Below are positions 1 to 13,194 of a stretch of 64,000 nucleotides of DNA, in pieces. The notes beneath the pieces were generated by a model that saw only the letters and a list, made by a program, of their open reading frames with translations, did not search any database and was not told where the DNA came from. Position 1 is the stretch's first letter; every line of letters starts with the position of its first letter. The translations under genes were made by a program, and so were the position numbers. Source of the DNA: Actinomadura parmotrematis (GTDB lineage: Bacteria > Actinomycetota > Actinomycetes > Streptosporangiales > Streptosporangiaceae); contig NZ_JAIBOA010000003.1 of NCBI RefSeq assembly GCF_019458805.1, forward strand, positions 1-64,000, written 5' to 3'.

Positions 1-640
1 GCCCCACCACGCGCCGCCGCACGCCGCACGCCGCACGCCGCACGCCACCGCACGCCGCCACACGCCGCACCGCCGCACCGCCGCACCGCCGCACCGCCGC
101 ACCGCCGTAGGCCGTCACACGCCGCCACAATGCCGCACGCCGCCGCACGCCGCCGCACGCCGCCGCACGCCGCACCGCCGCAGGCGCCCCGCACGCCACC
201 GCACGCCACCCGCCCCACCACCGCCACGAGCTACGAGCACGAGCCCCGCGCACGAGCCCGCGCACGAGCTACGAGCCACGAGCCACGAGCCACGAGCACA
301 CGCCACACGCAACCGCACGCCACATGCCGCCACATAGCTGGCCGCAGCCGGACGCTGCCGCCGAACGTCCGGCCGCCGGCCTCGCCGCTGCTGAGCGCCG
401 CCGCACACCAGCCGCCGCACGACCAGCCACTGCACGACCAGCCGCCATTCATGCCCCGCCGTCGCCGCATGCTCGGCCGCATCCATGTGCCCAGCCGGGG
501 CTGGGCGCCGCCAGACGACCAGCCCGTCGCACGACCAGCCGCCGCGTCACACGTACGGCGCCGCCGAACGTCCGGCCGCCTGCCTAGCCACCGCTGAGCG
601 CCGTCGCGCACCAGCTGTCATCGCGCACCAGCTGTCATCG
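1..640. repeat. Low-complexity GC-rich repeat tract upstream of oriC
   Basis: The first ~200 bases are made of short units such as CGCCGCACGCC. At 264-298 there are five tandem 7-base units of the form ACGAGCC. At 604-637 a 17-base unit (TCGCGCACCAGCTGTCA) is repeated twice without mismatch. CACGACCAGCCGCC-like units recur around 418-545. Reading frames stay open on both strands only because the tract is GC-rich; their translations are His/Pro/Arg/Ala low-complexity and match no family I know. I see no dnaA 3' end here, although dnaA normally precedes oriC in this gene order. From about 641 to 955 I see nothing recognisable. Confidence 0.6.
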
Positions 641-954
641 CACGTTCAGCCGCCGCTGCATGTTCAGTCACCGCCGTGCGTCGCCGTACGCCTGGCTGCC
701 ACCGTGCGCTCGGCTACCGCGCTCTCAGCCCTCGGCACCCCCCAGCCTTCATCCGCATGCTCAACCGTCGCCGTCCTCGCCACCATGCCCAGCCACCGCA
801 TTGGGCGTCGCGCCCGGCCGTCGCGCGAAGGCCGTCGCCCTCCGGGACGGCTTTGCGCGTTGCTCTGTGCGGTCGCTTCCAGGTGGTGGCAACGCCCCTG
901 TACGGGGGGCTGTGTCCAGTGTGCGGGGCGGCCGGCGGGGGCGGAAGGGGAGGC

Positions 955-1660
955 GCGCCCTGTGGATAACGTGCGTCCACAGGGCGGTGCGCGCTGTCCA
1001 CAGGGGGTAACCGCAGGTCGGAGTCTTGATCGGGAAAAATCGTCGGCGCGCGGCCCGCGTTTCGTCCACAGGTCGCCGATCTGTGGACAACGGCCGTGAG
1101 AGCCTGTGCACAGTACCGTCCGGTTCTGTACACAGGCTTGATCGTTCCGTGGCGGCGACTCGTCCGCGCTCGTCGGGTTTTACCCACAGGCTGTGGACAA
1201 CCCTGGGATCTCTGTGGATAACCCGGGCTCCGCCTGCGGAAAACCTGTGGACCGGCAGTGGACGGATTGGGGAACGCTGTGGACGGTCACCCGGCATCAT
1301 GGGGACGGACCCGTGGACAACCTGTGGATGTCCTGGGGACGGGCTGAGGATAAGTTCGCCGTCGGACCCGTCTGCTAGAACTACCCCTGTCCACAGGTGG
1401 GAAACCTGCGGATAACCCGTGGACAACCTGTGATCGTTCTGGGGATGACCTGGGGACGGCCTGTGGGCAAGGATTCGTCATCCACAGATCGTTTTTCGTC
1501 GTCCACCGTCTGTCCACCGGGGCTGTGGACGACGCCACGCGGTCCCACCTGCGACAACAGAGGTTGTGCACAGTATCCACAGCCCCTATGACGAGTACTA
1601 CCCCATGTCTCTCACAAGGAAAATGAACAGCTTGACTTAGGGCCTGGGGACAAGCGCCCC
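955..1660. other. oriC: Chromosomal replication origin (oriC)
   Basis: This gene-free stretch immediately before dnaN is packed with DnaA-box sequences in both orientations. Perfect TGTGGATAA boxes lie at 961-969 and 1213-1221. One-base variants TGTGGACAA lie at 1082-1090 and 1192-1200, with many weaker forms at about 1109, 1311, 1388, 1409, 1479, 1523 and 1564. The stretch 1590-1640 is the least GC-rich part and is the most likely unwinding region, which is inference. In Streptomyces and relatives oriC lies between dnaA and dnaN, which fits. A GATGACCTGGGGAC motif at 1444-1457 reappears with one change in box clusters further downstream. Confidence 0.9.
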
Positions 1661-1726
1661 GAGCGCACCCCGACTCGATCATGAGTCAGCCCGATGTCGT
1701 CCCATCACCCTCAGGAGGCGGGTCAC

Positions 1727-2860
1727 GTGAAGTTCCGCATCGACAGAGACGCCCTGGCCGACGCCGTGGCCTGGACGGCGCGCACCCTGCCCGCGCGCCC
1801 CCCGGTGCCCGTCCTCGCCGGCATGCACCTGGCCGCGGGCGACCGGCTGACGCTGTCGGCGTTCGACTACGAGGTGTCGGCCCAGGTGTCGGCCGACATC
1901 GACACCGAGGAGCCGGGCAGCGCGCTCGTCTCGGGCCGCCTGCTCGCCGAGATCTCGCGCAGCCTTCCTCCACAGCCTGTGGAGGTGACCACCGACGGCG
2001 CCAAGGTGATGCTCCGCTGCGGCAGCGCGAAGTTCACACTGCTGACGATGCCTGTGGAGGACTACCCGACGCTGCCGGAGATGCCGCCCGCCGCGGGCGC
2101 CGTCGGCAGCGACGAGTTCGCCGCCGCCGTGTCGCAGGTCGCGATCGCCGCCGGCCGCGACGACACGATCCCGATGCTCACCGGCGTCCGGGTCGAGATC
2201 GAGGGCGAGACCGTCACCCTCGCCTCCACCGACCGCTACCGGCTGGCCGTCCGCGAGCTGCACTGGAAGCCCGAGCGGCCGGACTTCTCCGCGGTCGCCC
2301 TGGTGCCCGCCAAGACCCTCGCCGACACCGCCAAGTCGCTGACCTCCGGCGCCGAAGTGAAGATCGCGCTGGCCGCGCAGGGCGTCGGCGGCGCGGGCGA
2401 GGGCATGATCGGTTTCGAGGGCGGCGGCCGCCGCACCACCTCGCGGCTGCTGGACGGCGACTTCGTCAAGTACCGCTCGCTGCTGCCGAGCGAGTACGCG
2501 GGCCTCGCCGACATCCCGACCGGCCAGTTCATCGAGGCCGTCAAGCGCGTGTCGCTCGTCGCCGAGCGCAACACGCCGGTGCGGCTGTCGTTCCGGCAGG
2601 GCGAGGTCGTCCTGGAGGCCGGCACCGGCGACGAGGCGCAGGCCGTGGAGGCCCTGGAGGCCACGCTGGAGGGCGACGACATCGACATCGCGTTCAACCC
2701 CGGGTTCCTGCTCGACGGCCTCGCCGCGATCGGCTCGGACACCGCGCGGCTGTCGTTCACGACGCCGACGAAGCCGGCCGTGCTCACCGGCAAGCCGCCG
2801 CAGGAGGGCGAGACCCCCGGCTACCGTTACCTGATCATGCCGGTGCGGTTGTCGGGTTGA
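1727..2860 (+). CDS. dnaN: DNA polymerase III beta subunit (sliding clamp)
   Basis: The 377-residue product is the ring-shaped clamp that tethers replicative polymerase to DNA. The GTG at 1727 is chosen as start because AGGAGG lies at 1713-1718 with 8 bases of spacing and the protein then begins MKFRIDRDALADAV as in actinobacterial clamps. An in-frame ATG at 1694 has no comparable ribosome site. The length and the C-terminal YLIMPVRLSG match the family. It is the first gene after oriC and is followed co-directionally by gnd and recF. A small inverted repeat with CCTCCACA/TGTGGAGG arms lies inside the gene at 1967-1985. Confidence 0.97.
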   Translation: MKFRIDRDALADAVAWTARTLPARPPVPVLAGMHLAAGDRLTLSAFDYEVSAQVSADIDTEEPGSALVSGRLLAEISRSLPPQPVEVTTDGAKVMLRCGSAKFTLLTMPVEDYPTLPEMPPAAGAVGSDEFAAAVSQVAIAAGRDDTIPMLTGVRVEIEGETVTLASTDRYRLAVRELHWKPERPDFSAVALVPAKTLADTAKSLTSGAEVKIALAAQGVGGAGEGMIGFEGGGRRTTSRLLDGDFVKYRSLLPSEYAGLADIPTGQFIEAVKRVSLVAERNTPVRLSFRQGEVVLEAGTGDEAQAVEALEATLEGDDIDIAFNPGFLLDGLAAIGSDTARLSFTTPTKPAVLTGKPPQEGETPGYRYLIMPVRLSG

Positions 2861-2966
2861 CCCGCCGGTCGGGGTAAAACTCCCCAACGGGGCATACCAC
2901 GGGGACCGACCGGGGACGGAGAGGCCGTCCGCGCGCCGTGAGCAGGGGACGAGCAGGGGAGATCCA

Positions 2967-3887
2967 ATGGAGCTGGGCATGATCGGGCTCGGCCGGATGG
3001 GCGGCAACATGGCCGAACGTCTGCGCCGGGGCGGCCACACGGTGGTCGGTTTCGACAACAACCCCGACGTGAGCGACGTCGCCACCCTCGAGGAGCTCGT
3101 GCAGCGCCTCGCGGCGCCGCGCGTGGTGTGGGTGATGGTCCCGGCCGGCGAGCCGACCCAGGCGACCGTCACGCGGCTGGGCGAGGTGCTGGAGTCCGGC
3201 GACCTGGTCATCGACGGCGGCAACTCGCACTACATCGACGACCAGAAGCACGGCGCGGAGCTGGCCGAGAAGGGCATCGGCTTCGTCGACTGCGGCGTCA
3301 GCGGCGGCGTCTGGGGCCTGCAGAACGGCTACGCGCTGATGGTCGGCGGGTCCGAGGACAGCGTGCGCCGGCTCATGCCGATCTTCGAGACGCTGAAGCC
3401 CGAGGGCGACTTCGGGTTCGTGCACTCGGGCAAGATCGGCGCCGGGCACTTCGCCAAGATGGTCCACAACGGCATCGAGTACGCGATGATGCAGGCGTTC
3501 GGCGAGGGCTACGAGCTGCTGGAGGCGAGCGACGTCGTCACCGACGTGCCGGCGACGTTCCTGTCCTGGCAGGAGGGCACCGTCATCCGGTCCTGGCTGC
3601 TGGACCTGATGAACCGCGCGCTCGCCGGCGACCCGAAGCTCGCCGAGCTGCGCGGCTACGCCAACGACTCGGGCGAGGGCCGCTGGACGGTCCAGGCCGC
3701 CGTCGACCACGCCGTGCCGCTGCCCGCCATCACCGCCTCGCTGTTCGCGCGGTTCGCGTCCCGCCAGGACGACTCGCCGGCGATGAAGGTCGTCGCGGCG
3801 CTGCGCAACCAGTTCGGCGGGCACGCCATCGAGTCGGCCAAGGGCGCCGACGCGCCCGGCGCGGACGTCGACCCGCCGAAGGTCTGA
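2967..3887 (+). CDS. gnd: 6-phosphogluconate dehydrogenase, decarboxylating (short form)
   Basis: The enzyme oxidises and decarboxylates 6-phosphogluconate to ribulose 5-phosphate in the pentose phosphate pathway. At 306 residues it is the short GndA/YqeC-type form, often NAD-linked, rather than the ~470-residue form. The N-terminal Rossmann motif GLGRMGGNM is at residues 7-15, SGGVWG at 112-117, and the catalytic segment HFAKMVHNGIEY at 161-172 contains Lys164 and Asn168. Its place between dnaN and recF is conserved in Streptomyces-type origins. The 356 bases downstream hold DnaA-box-like sites instead of a gene. Confidence 0.95.
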   Translation: MELGMIGLGRMGGNMAERLRRGGHTVVGFDNNPDVSDVATLEELVQRLAAPRVVWVMVPAGEPTQATVTRLGEVLESGDLVIDGGNSHYIDDQKHGAELAEKGIGFVDCGVSGGVWGLQNGYALMVGGSEDSVRRLMPIFETLKPEGDFGFVHSGKIGAGHFAKMVHNGIEYAMMQAFGEGYELLEASDVVTDVPATFLSWQEGTVIRSWLLDLMNRALAGDPKLAELRGYANDSGEGRWTVQAAVDHAVPLPAITASLFARFASRQDDSPAMKVVAALRNQFGGHAIESAKGADAPGADVDPPKV

Positions 3888-3957
3888 CACCGCCGGGCGG
3901 CGCGCCCGGAACCGACGCACGGCACGGCCGTCCCGCTCCGGGACGGCCGCCGCCGTC

Positions 3958-4160
3958 CCCGGCCTGTGGACACCGCGGCCCGCCGACCAGCGGAGCATCC
4001 TTGCCCTCCGTTGGGTTATCCACAGCCTGTGTATGAACTTTCTCCTCCCGCACGTCCGGGAGCAGCGGCGACGCGGCGGTATCCACAGGCTGTGCGGGAC
4101 GGCGCCGGGGGCGCGGGCCGCCGCACGGCGCGCGTCCACAGGCGGTGGACGGCGGCGTGG
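3958..4160. other. DnaA-box-like cluster between gnd and recF
   Basis: The 356-base gap between gnd and recF contains a perfect DnaA box TTATCCACA at 4016-4024 and a near-perfect GTATCCACA at 4079-4087. Partial sites (CCTGTGGACA, GCGTCCACAG, GGTGGACGG) lie at about 3962, 4133 and 4144. No open frame here looks coding. The cluster is 2.4-3.2 kb from oriC. It may extend the origin or titrate DnaA close to it. Confidence 0.6.
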
Positions 4161-4243
4161 ACGGGGGAGCGCGGCGCCGCGCACCGCACCGGTGGGGTGG
4201 GTGTGGCCGCCGGGGCGGCCCGGAGGGCCTACCCTCGTGTCCC

Positions 4244-5404
4244 GTGCACGTCGCCCACCTTTCGCTGCAGGACTTCCGCTCCTACGCCACCGCCGAGGTC
4301 GCGCTGGAGCCGGGCGTCACGGCCTTCGTGGGCCCGAACGGGCAGGGCAAGACCAACCTCGTCGAGGCCGTCGGCTACGTCGCGACCCACGGCAGCCACC
4401 GCGCCGCCACCGACGCCCCGCTGGTCCGGCAGGGCGCGGCGCGCGCCATCGTGCGGGCCGGGGTGGTCCGCGACGACCGGCGGGCGCTCATCGAGCTGGA
4501 GATCAACCCGGGCCGGGCGAACCGGGCCCGGCTGAACCGCTCGCCCGTCCCCCGCCCCCGCGAGATCCTCGGGATGCTGCGGACGGTGCTGTTCGCCCCC
4601 GAGGACCTCGCCATGGTCAAGGGCGACCCGGGGGAGCGCCGCCGCTTCATGGACGAGCTGCTCACCGCCCGCGCCCCGCGCTTCGCCGCCGTCCGCTCCG
4701 ACTACGAGCGGGTCGTCAAGCAGCGCAACGCCCTGCTGCGGTCGGCGGCCGCGCACCGCCGCTCCCCCGGCGCCGAGGTGCTCGCCACGCTCGACGTGTG
4801 GGACGCCCACCTGGCCCGCACTGGCGCCGACCTGCTCGCGGCCCGCCTGGAGCTCGTGGCGGCGCTGCGGCCCCTCGTCGCCCGCGCGTACGCCGAGCTC
4901 GCCCCGCACAGCGGCGCGGCCGGCCTCGCCTACAAGAGCTCCCTCGGCGACGAGCCGCTGTCCACAGACCGCGCACAGCTCGGCGAGCGGCTCCTCAAGG
5001 GCGCCGCCGAGGCCCGCAAGCAGGAGCTGGAGCGCGGCGTCAGCCTGGTCGGCCCGCACCGCGACGAGCTGCAGCTGCGGCTCGGCGACCTGCCCGCCCG
5101 CGGCTACGCCAGCCACGGCGAGTCGTGGTCGTTCGCGCTGGCGCTGCGGCTCGCCGCGTTCGAGCTGCTGCGCGCCGACGGCGACGACCCGGTGCTGATC
5201 CTCGACGATGTGTTCGCCGAGCTGGACGCGGGCCGCCGCGCCCGCCTCGCCGGGATGGTCGCGCCCGCCGAGCAGGTGCTGATCACCGCGGCGGTGCCCG
5301 CCGACGTGCCCGGCGAGCTGACCGGCGCCGCCTACACCGTGGCGGACGGCGAGGTGCGGAGGGACGGGGCGCGGAGGGACGGGGCGCGGGGGGAGGGGCC
5401 GTGA
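4244..5404 (+). CDS. recF: DNA replication and repair protein RecF
   Basis: RecF is an SMC-like ATPase that loads RecA at single-strand gaps. The 386-residue product from GTG 4244 starts [14 protein letters not shown], the typical RecF N-terminus. The frame is open further upstream, but that part reads through non-coding DnaA-box sequence. Walker [10 protein letters not shown] is at residues 30-38 and Walker [13 protein letters not shown] at about 317-328. The extreme C-terminus is an odd repeat: a 15-base unit at 5356-5370 is duplicated exactly at 5371-5385 and degenerately at 5386-5400, giving [15 protein letters not shown]. The stop overlaps the dciA start (GTGA). Confidence 0.95.
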   Translation: MHVAHLSLQDFRSYATAEVALEPGVTAFVGPNGQGKTNLVEAVGYVATHGSHRAATDAPLVRQGAARAIVRAGVVRDDRRALIELEINPGRANRARLNRSPVPRPREILGMLRTVLFAPEDLAMVKGDPGERRRFMDELLTARAPRFAAVRSDYERVVKQRNALLRSAAAHRRSPGAEVLATLDVWDAHLARTGADLLAARLELVAALRPLVARAYAELAPHSGAAGLAYKSSLGDEPLSTDRAQLGERLLKGAAEARKQELERGVSLVGPHRDELQLRLGDLPARGYASHGESWSFALALRLAAFELLRADGDDPVLILDDVFAELDAGRRARLAGMVAPAEQVLITAAVPADVPGELTGAAYTVADGEVRRDGARRDGARGEGP

Positions 5405-5946
5405 GCGACGAGCCGGCGCCCGGCGCCGAGCCCGGCGGTCCACAGCCTGGGGACGGTGCGCCGCCCGCGGCGGGGGCCGCCCCCGCCAAGTCCGGCATCG
5501 AGCTGGCCCGCGAGGCGCTCGCGCAGGCCAAGGCCGACGCCCGCAAGCGCGGCACGCTGCCCGGCCAGGGCAAGCGGAAGCGCGCCCCCGGCGGCCCGGT
5601 GCGGCAGCCGGGGCGCGGCGGCGACCCGCAGCGGTTCGGCTCGGCCATCCGCGACCTGATGGCGTCCCGCGGCTGGGAGCAGCGCGCGGCGGTCGGCGGC
5701 GTCTTCGGCAACTGGCCCGGCATCGTCGGCCCCGAGCTCGCCGAGCACACCAAGCCGGAGAAGTTCGAGGACGGCGAGCTCACCGTCGTCGCCGACTCCA
5801 CCACCTGGGCGACCCAGCTGCGCCTGCTGCGCACCCAGCTCGTGCGGCGGCTGAACGAGGAGCTCGGGGCCGGCACCGTCAAGCAGGTGAAGGTCGTCGG
5901 CCCGTCCTCGGGCCCGCGCCGCGCGGGCGCCTGGCGCGTCCGCTGA
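5401..5946 (+). CDS. dciA: DciA-like DUF721 protein (predicted replicative helicase operator)
   Basis: The 181-residue protein has a disordered Pro/Ala/Gly- and Lys-rich first half and a C-terminal DUF721 domain from about residue 75 ([13 protein letters not shown], then [26 protein letters not shown]). In other bacteria this family is DciA, which helps load DnaB helicase where DnaC/DnaI is absent. The GTG start at 5401 overlaps the recF stop by four bases, and the GGGGGGAGGGG before it comes from the recF 3' repeat, so translational coupling is likely. The codons at 5440-5454 spell CCACAGCCTGGGGAC, resembling the motif of the nearby origin-like clusters. Confidence 0.88.
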   Translation: MSDEPAPGAEPGGPQPGDGAPPAAGAAPAKSGIELAREALAQAKADARKRGTLPGQGKRKRAPGGPVRQPGRGGDPQRFGSAIRDLMASRGWEQRAAVGGVFGNWPGIVGPELAEHTKPEKFEDGELTVVADSTTWATQLRLLRTQLVRRLNEELGAGTVKQVKVVGPSSGPRRAGAWRVR

Positions 5947-8346
<2,400 letters not shown>

Positions 8347-8398
8347 GCCCCCGGCGGCGACGAGCTCCCTTTCCACCACGTAGAAGAGGTCTTGCACA

Positions 8399-10915
<2,517 letters not shown>

Positions 10916-10951
10916 CGCGGCCCCTGATCCCGCGCAAGGCCAGGAGGACAC

Positions 10952-11875
10952 GTGAGCACCCAGCCCGGCAAGAACAAGGGCCGGACGGACGGACCCGCGG
11001 ACGGCGCCGAGGCCGGTGCGGCCGGCAACGGCGCCGAGCGGGCGGCGCCCGCCTCCGCCGCGCCCGGCCGGGACGACACGGCCGTCGAGATCACCCCGGT
11101 GGACGAGACGACGCCCGACCTGGGCGCCGTGCCGGCCGCGTCCAACGGCGCGGGCAAGAGCGCGGCCAAGGACGCCGGCACCGTCGTCGACGCCGTGCCG
11201 CCGACCGCGCCCGAGGCCACGGCGCGGCCCGAGCCCGACGACAAGCCGGTCGCGCCGGTCCGCGACGACCCCGAGCCGTCCTGGACCACGCCGGCCGAGC
11301 CGGCCGCGTCGATGTCGACGACCCGCACCGACAAGCCGTTCGGGCGCCGCGAGGTGTCCGGCGGCGCGCCGTCCGCGTCGTCCGGCCCGCTCGGCACCGC
11401 GCTGAAGGACCGGCCCGTGAACAACTCCGCGGGCCCCGCCCCGGCCGGCCGCCCGCAGCCCGACACCGACGCCGCGGCCCCGGCCGGCGCGGGCAAGCCC
11501 GCCCGCAAGGCCCAGCTGCAGCTCGCCCGGCTGGAGCCCTGGTCGGTGATGAAGTTCAGCTTCGTGATGTCGCTGGTCTGCTTCGTCGTGCTGCTCGTCG
11601 CCGTGGTCGTCCTCTACATGATCCTGGCGGGCCTCGGCGTCTTCGACGCCATCGGCGACACCGTCAACAGCCTCACCCGCCGCCCCGGCGAGACCTCGGG
11701 CGGCGTGGACGCCGGCAGCTGGTTCTCCTTCGCCCGCATCTTCGGCTACACGGTGCTCGTCGGCGCCCTCAACGTGCTTCTCGTGACGGCGCTCTCCACC
11801 GTCGGCTCGGTCATCTACAACCTGGCCGCCGACCTCGTCGGAGGCGTGGAGGTGACCCTCAAGGAGGCCGAGTGA
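10952..11875 (+). CDS. DUF3566 transmembrane protein
   Basis: The 307-residue protein has a long disordered N-terminal half (about residues 1-190) rich in Ala, Pro, Asp and Gly. A conserved DUF3566 membrane domain follows: PWSVMKFSFVMSLVCFVV begins the first helix at about 196-228 and a second lies at about 265-290 (YTVLVGALNVLLVTALSTVG). Genes of this family sit directly downstream of gyrA in many actinobacteria, often with tRNA-Ile next, as here. The function is unknown. AGGAGG at 10942-10947 supports the GTG start. Confidence 0.9.
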   Translation: MSTQPGKNKGRTDGPADGAEAGAAGNGAERAAPASAAPGRDDTAVEITPVDETTPDLGAVPAASNGAGKSAAKDAGTVVDAVPPTAPEATARPEPDDKPVAPVRDDPEPSWTTPAEPAASMSTTRTDKPFGRREVSGGAPSASSGPLGTALKDRPVNNSAGPAPAGRPQPDTDAAAPAGAGKPARKAQLQLARLEPWSVMKFSFVMSLVCFVVLLVAVVVLYMILAGLGVFDAIGDTVNSLTRRPGETSGGVDAGSWFSFARIFGYTVLVGALNVLLVTALSTVGSVIYNLAADLVGGVEVTLKEAE

Positions 11876-11956
11876 CGGCCCCCGCAATGGATTACCGGTC
11901 GCATCCTGGGATGCGGTAATCTCTCCTTGCGCCGCCGGAAGGCGGCCGCGAGGTGC

Positions 11957-12030
11957 GGGCGTATAGCTCAGTCGGTTAGAGCGCATCCCTGATAAGGATG
12001 AGGCCCCAGGTTCAAGTCCTGGTACGCCCA
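11957..12030 (+). tRNA. ileT: tRNA-Ile (GAT anticodon)
   Basis: The 74-base sequence folds as a full cloverleaf. The acceptor strand GGGCGTA pairs with TACGCCC, followed by discriminator A at 12030. The D-arm is TAGCTCAGTCGGTTAGAGC. The anticodon stem CATCC/GGATG encloses loop CTGATAA with anticodon GAT. The T-arm is CAGGTTCAAGTCCTG. The 3' CCA is not encoded (the next bases are CCG). It follows gyrA-DUF3566 as in other actinobacteria; tRNA-Ala, which often comes next, is absent here. Confidence 0.97.
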
Positions 12031-12039
12031 CCGCAGTGG

Positions 12040-12075
12040 AAGGCCCCCGCCGGGGAACCGGCGGGGGCCTTTCGC
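12040..12075. terminator. Intrinsic terminator after tRNA-Ile, probably bidirectional
   Basis: AAGGCCCCCGCCGG and CCGGCGGGGGCCTT form a 14-bp perfect stem around a GGAA loop, followed by a short T run on the plus strand and preceded by an A pair for the minus strand. It lies between the tRNA and the convergent DUF5954 gene, so it can serve both. Confidence 0.85.
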
Positions 12076-12082
12076 GTTCGGG

Positions 12083-13081
12083 TCAGAAGTACTCGTTCAG
12101 GGCCTCGTCCTCCGGGCGGACGGGTTCGGGGCCGTCGGGGCCGACGCGCAGGATCGGCATCAGGCGGCACAGGCGGTGGGGCTCGTCCTCGATCGTGACG
12201 TCGGCGGCCTGGTCGGCGGCCTCCAGGGCGTCGGCGTCGCGGGCGGCCTGGGCGACGTCCTCGTCGGTGGTGCCGGTCAGCTCGCGGAAGCGGGGGTCGC
12301 CGGTGTGGCGCAGGTAGTCGATCACCCGGTGGCGGGCGAGGCCCGGGCCGGCCTCCTCCCAGATGGTGGGGATCCACCCGTCGGGGCCGCGCCGCACGAA
12401 TAGGAAGCGGACGGGCAGCAGCACCACGCCCGGGTGGGCGTCCTGCTCGGGGCCGCCGGGGCCCCGGCAGATCTCCATGCGGAGGAGGCCGTCGGTGAGG
12501 GTGGTGGGGGCGGCCGGGTCCAGGACGAACCAGTGCTGGGGGTCGCGGCCGGGCAGGCCGGGCGGCGGGTCGGTGTCGGTGTCGTGGACGGGTTCGGGGC
12601 CCTCGGGGCCGAAGCGCATGAGCGCAGGGCTGCGCACGATCCGGTAGCGGCGGCCGCCGACCGCCCACTCGGCGCCGGTGTCGCCGCCGAGCTCGGGGTC
12701 GATGCGCTCGACGAGCGCGCGGAGCTCGGCGCCGAACGCCTCGCGCAGGGCGGGCCGCTCGTCCTCGGGGACCAGGTTGGGGAACCGGGAGGCGGGCAGC
12801 TCGTCGGGGTCGTCGGGCCGGACGGTGCCGCGGATCCTCGACGCCAGCGTGCGGCGGGCGTGCTCGGGGCTGTTGTCGCCGCCGAACAGCAGCCGCCACC
12901 GGCCCTCGGTCTGCTCGGCGGCGCCGAACCGGGGGTGGCCGAGCACGCGCAGCTGCGGGTGCGCGTGGGCGCTGAGCGCGGCCTGATGGGCGCGCAGGGC
13001 GTCCAGCGGGTCGTCGCCGACGACGCCGGTGATGTTGATCATGTTGTAGGCGGGCATGCTGGAGGCGTCCACATCCTTCAT
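12083..13081 (-). CDS. DUF5954 family protein
   Basis: The start is taken at the ATG at 13081 (MKDVDASSMPAYNM), giving 332 residues; a later ATG (MPAYNM) is possible. The frame stays open upstream to 13474 but there overlaps the next gene and is low-complexity. The middle contains YRIVRSPALMRFGPEGPEP, a motif I recognise from actinobacterial DUF5954 proteins, and a similar RVGPDGPEPVRP ends the protein. No signal peptide or membrane segment is seen. The function is unknown. It converges on tRNA-Ile with a shared terminator. Confidence 0.75.
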   Translation of the reverse strand: MKDVDASSMPAYNMINITGVVGDDPLDALRAHQAALSAHAHPQLRVLGHPRFGAAEQTEGRWRLLFGGDNSPEHARRTLASRIRGTVRPDDPDELPASRFPNLVPEDERPALREAFGAELRALVERIDPELGGDTGAEWAVGGRRYRIVRSPALMRFGPEGPEPVHDTDTDPPPGLPGRDPQHWFVLDPAAPTTLTDGLLRMEICRGPGGPEQDAHPGVVLLPVRFLFVRRGPDGWIPTIWEEAGPGLARHRVIDYLRHTGDPRFRELTGTTDEDVAQAARDADALEAADQAADVTIEDEPHRLCRLMPILRVGPDGPEPVRPEDEALNEYF

Positions 13082-13155
13082 CGTGGCGCCCGGCGGCCCG
13101 GTCCGCTCAGGCTTTGCCGCTACTGACCGCAGGAAGTGCTGACGGACGGTAGGCG

Positions 13156-13184
13156 GCGCCCCCGCCGTCGTGCGGCGGGGGCGC
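13156..13184 (-). terminator. Terminator downstream of the GT39 gene
   Basis: GCGCCCCCGCCG and CGGCGGGGGCGC form a 12-bp perfect stem with loop TCGTG, about 10 bases past the stop of the minus-strand GT39 gene. There is no U tract, which is common in high-GC actinomycetes. Confidence 0.65.
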
Positions 13185-13194
13185 GGGGCCGAGG

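Noticed and set aside
1..640. CRISPR array
   Set aside because: Repeats are contiguous or overlapping and lack unique spacers of constant length; there are no cas genes nearby.
115..1426. Several open frames on both strands in the oriC-proximal region
   Set aside because: They translate repeats and DnaA boxes (PQPVDN-like peptides), lack ribosome sites and overlap one another.
1967..1985. Inverted repeat with TGTGGAGG arms inside dnaN as a DnaA site
   Set aside because: It differs from the DnaA-box consensus in the last positions and is fully explained by ordinary codons; retained only as a remark.
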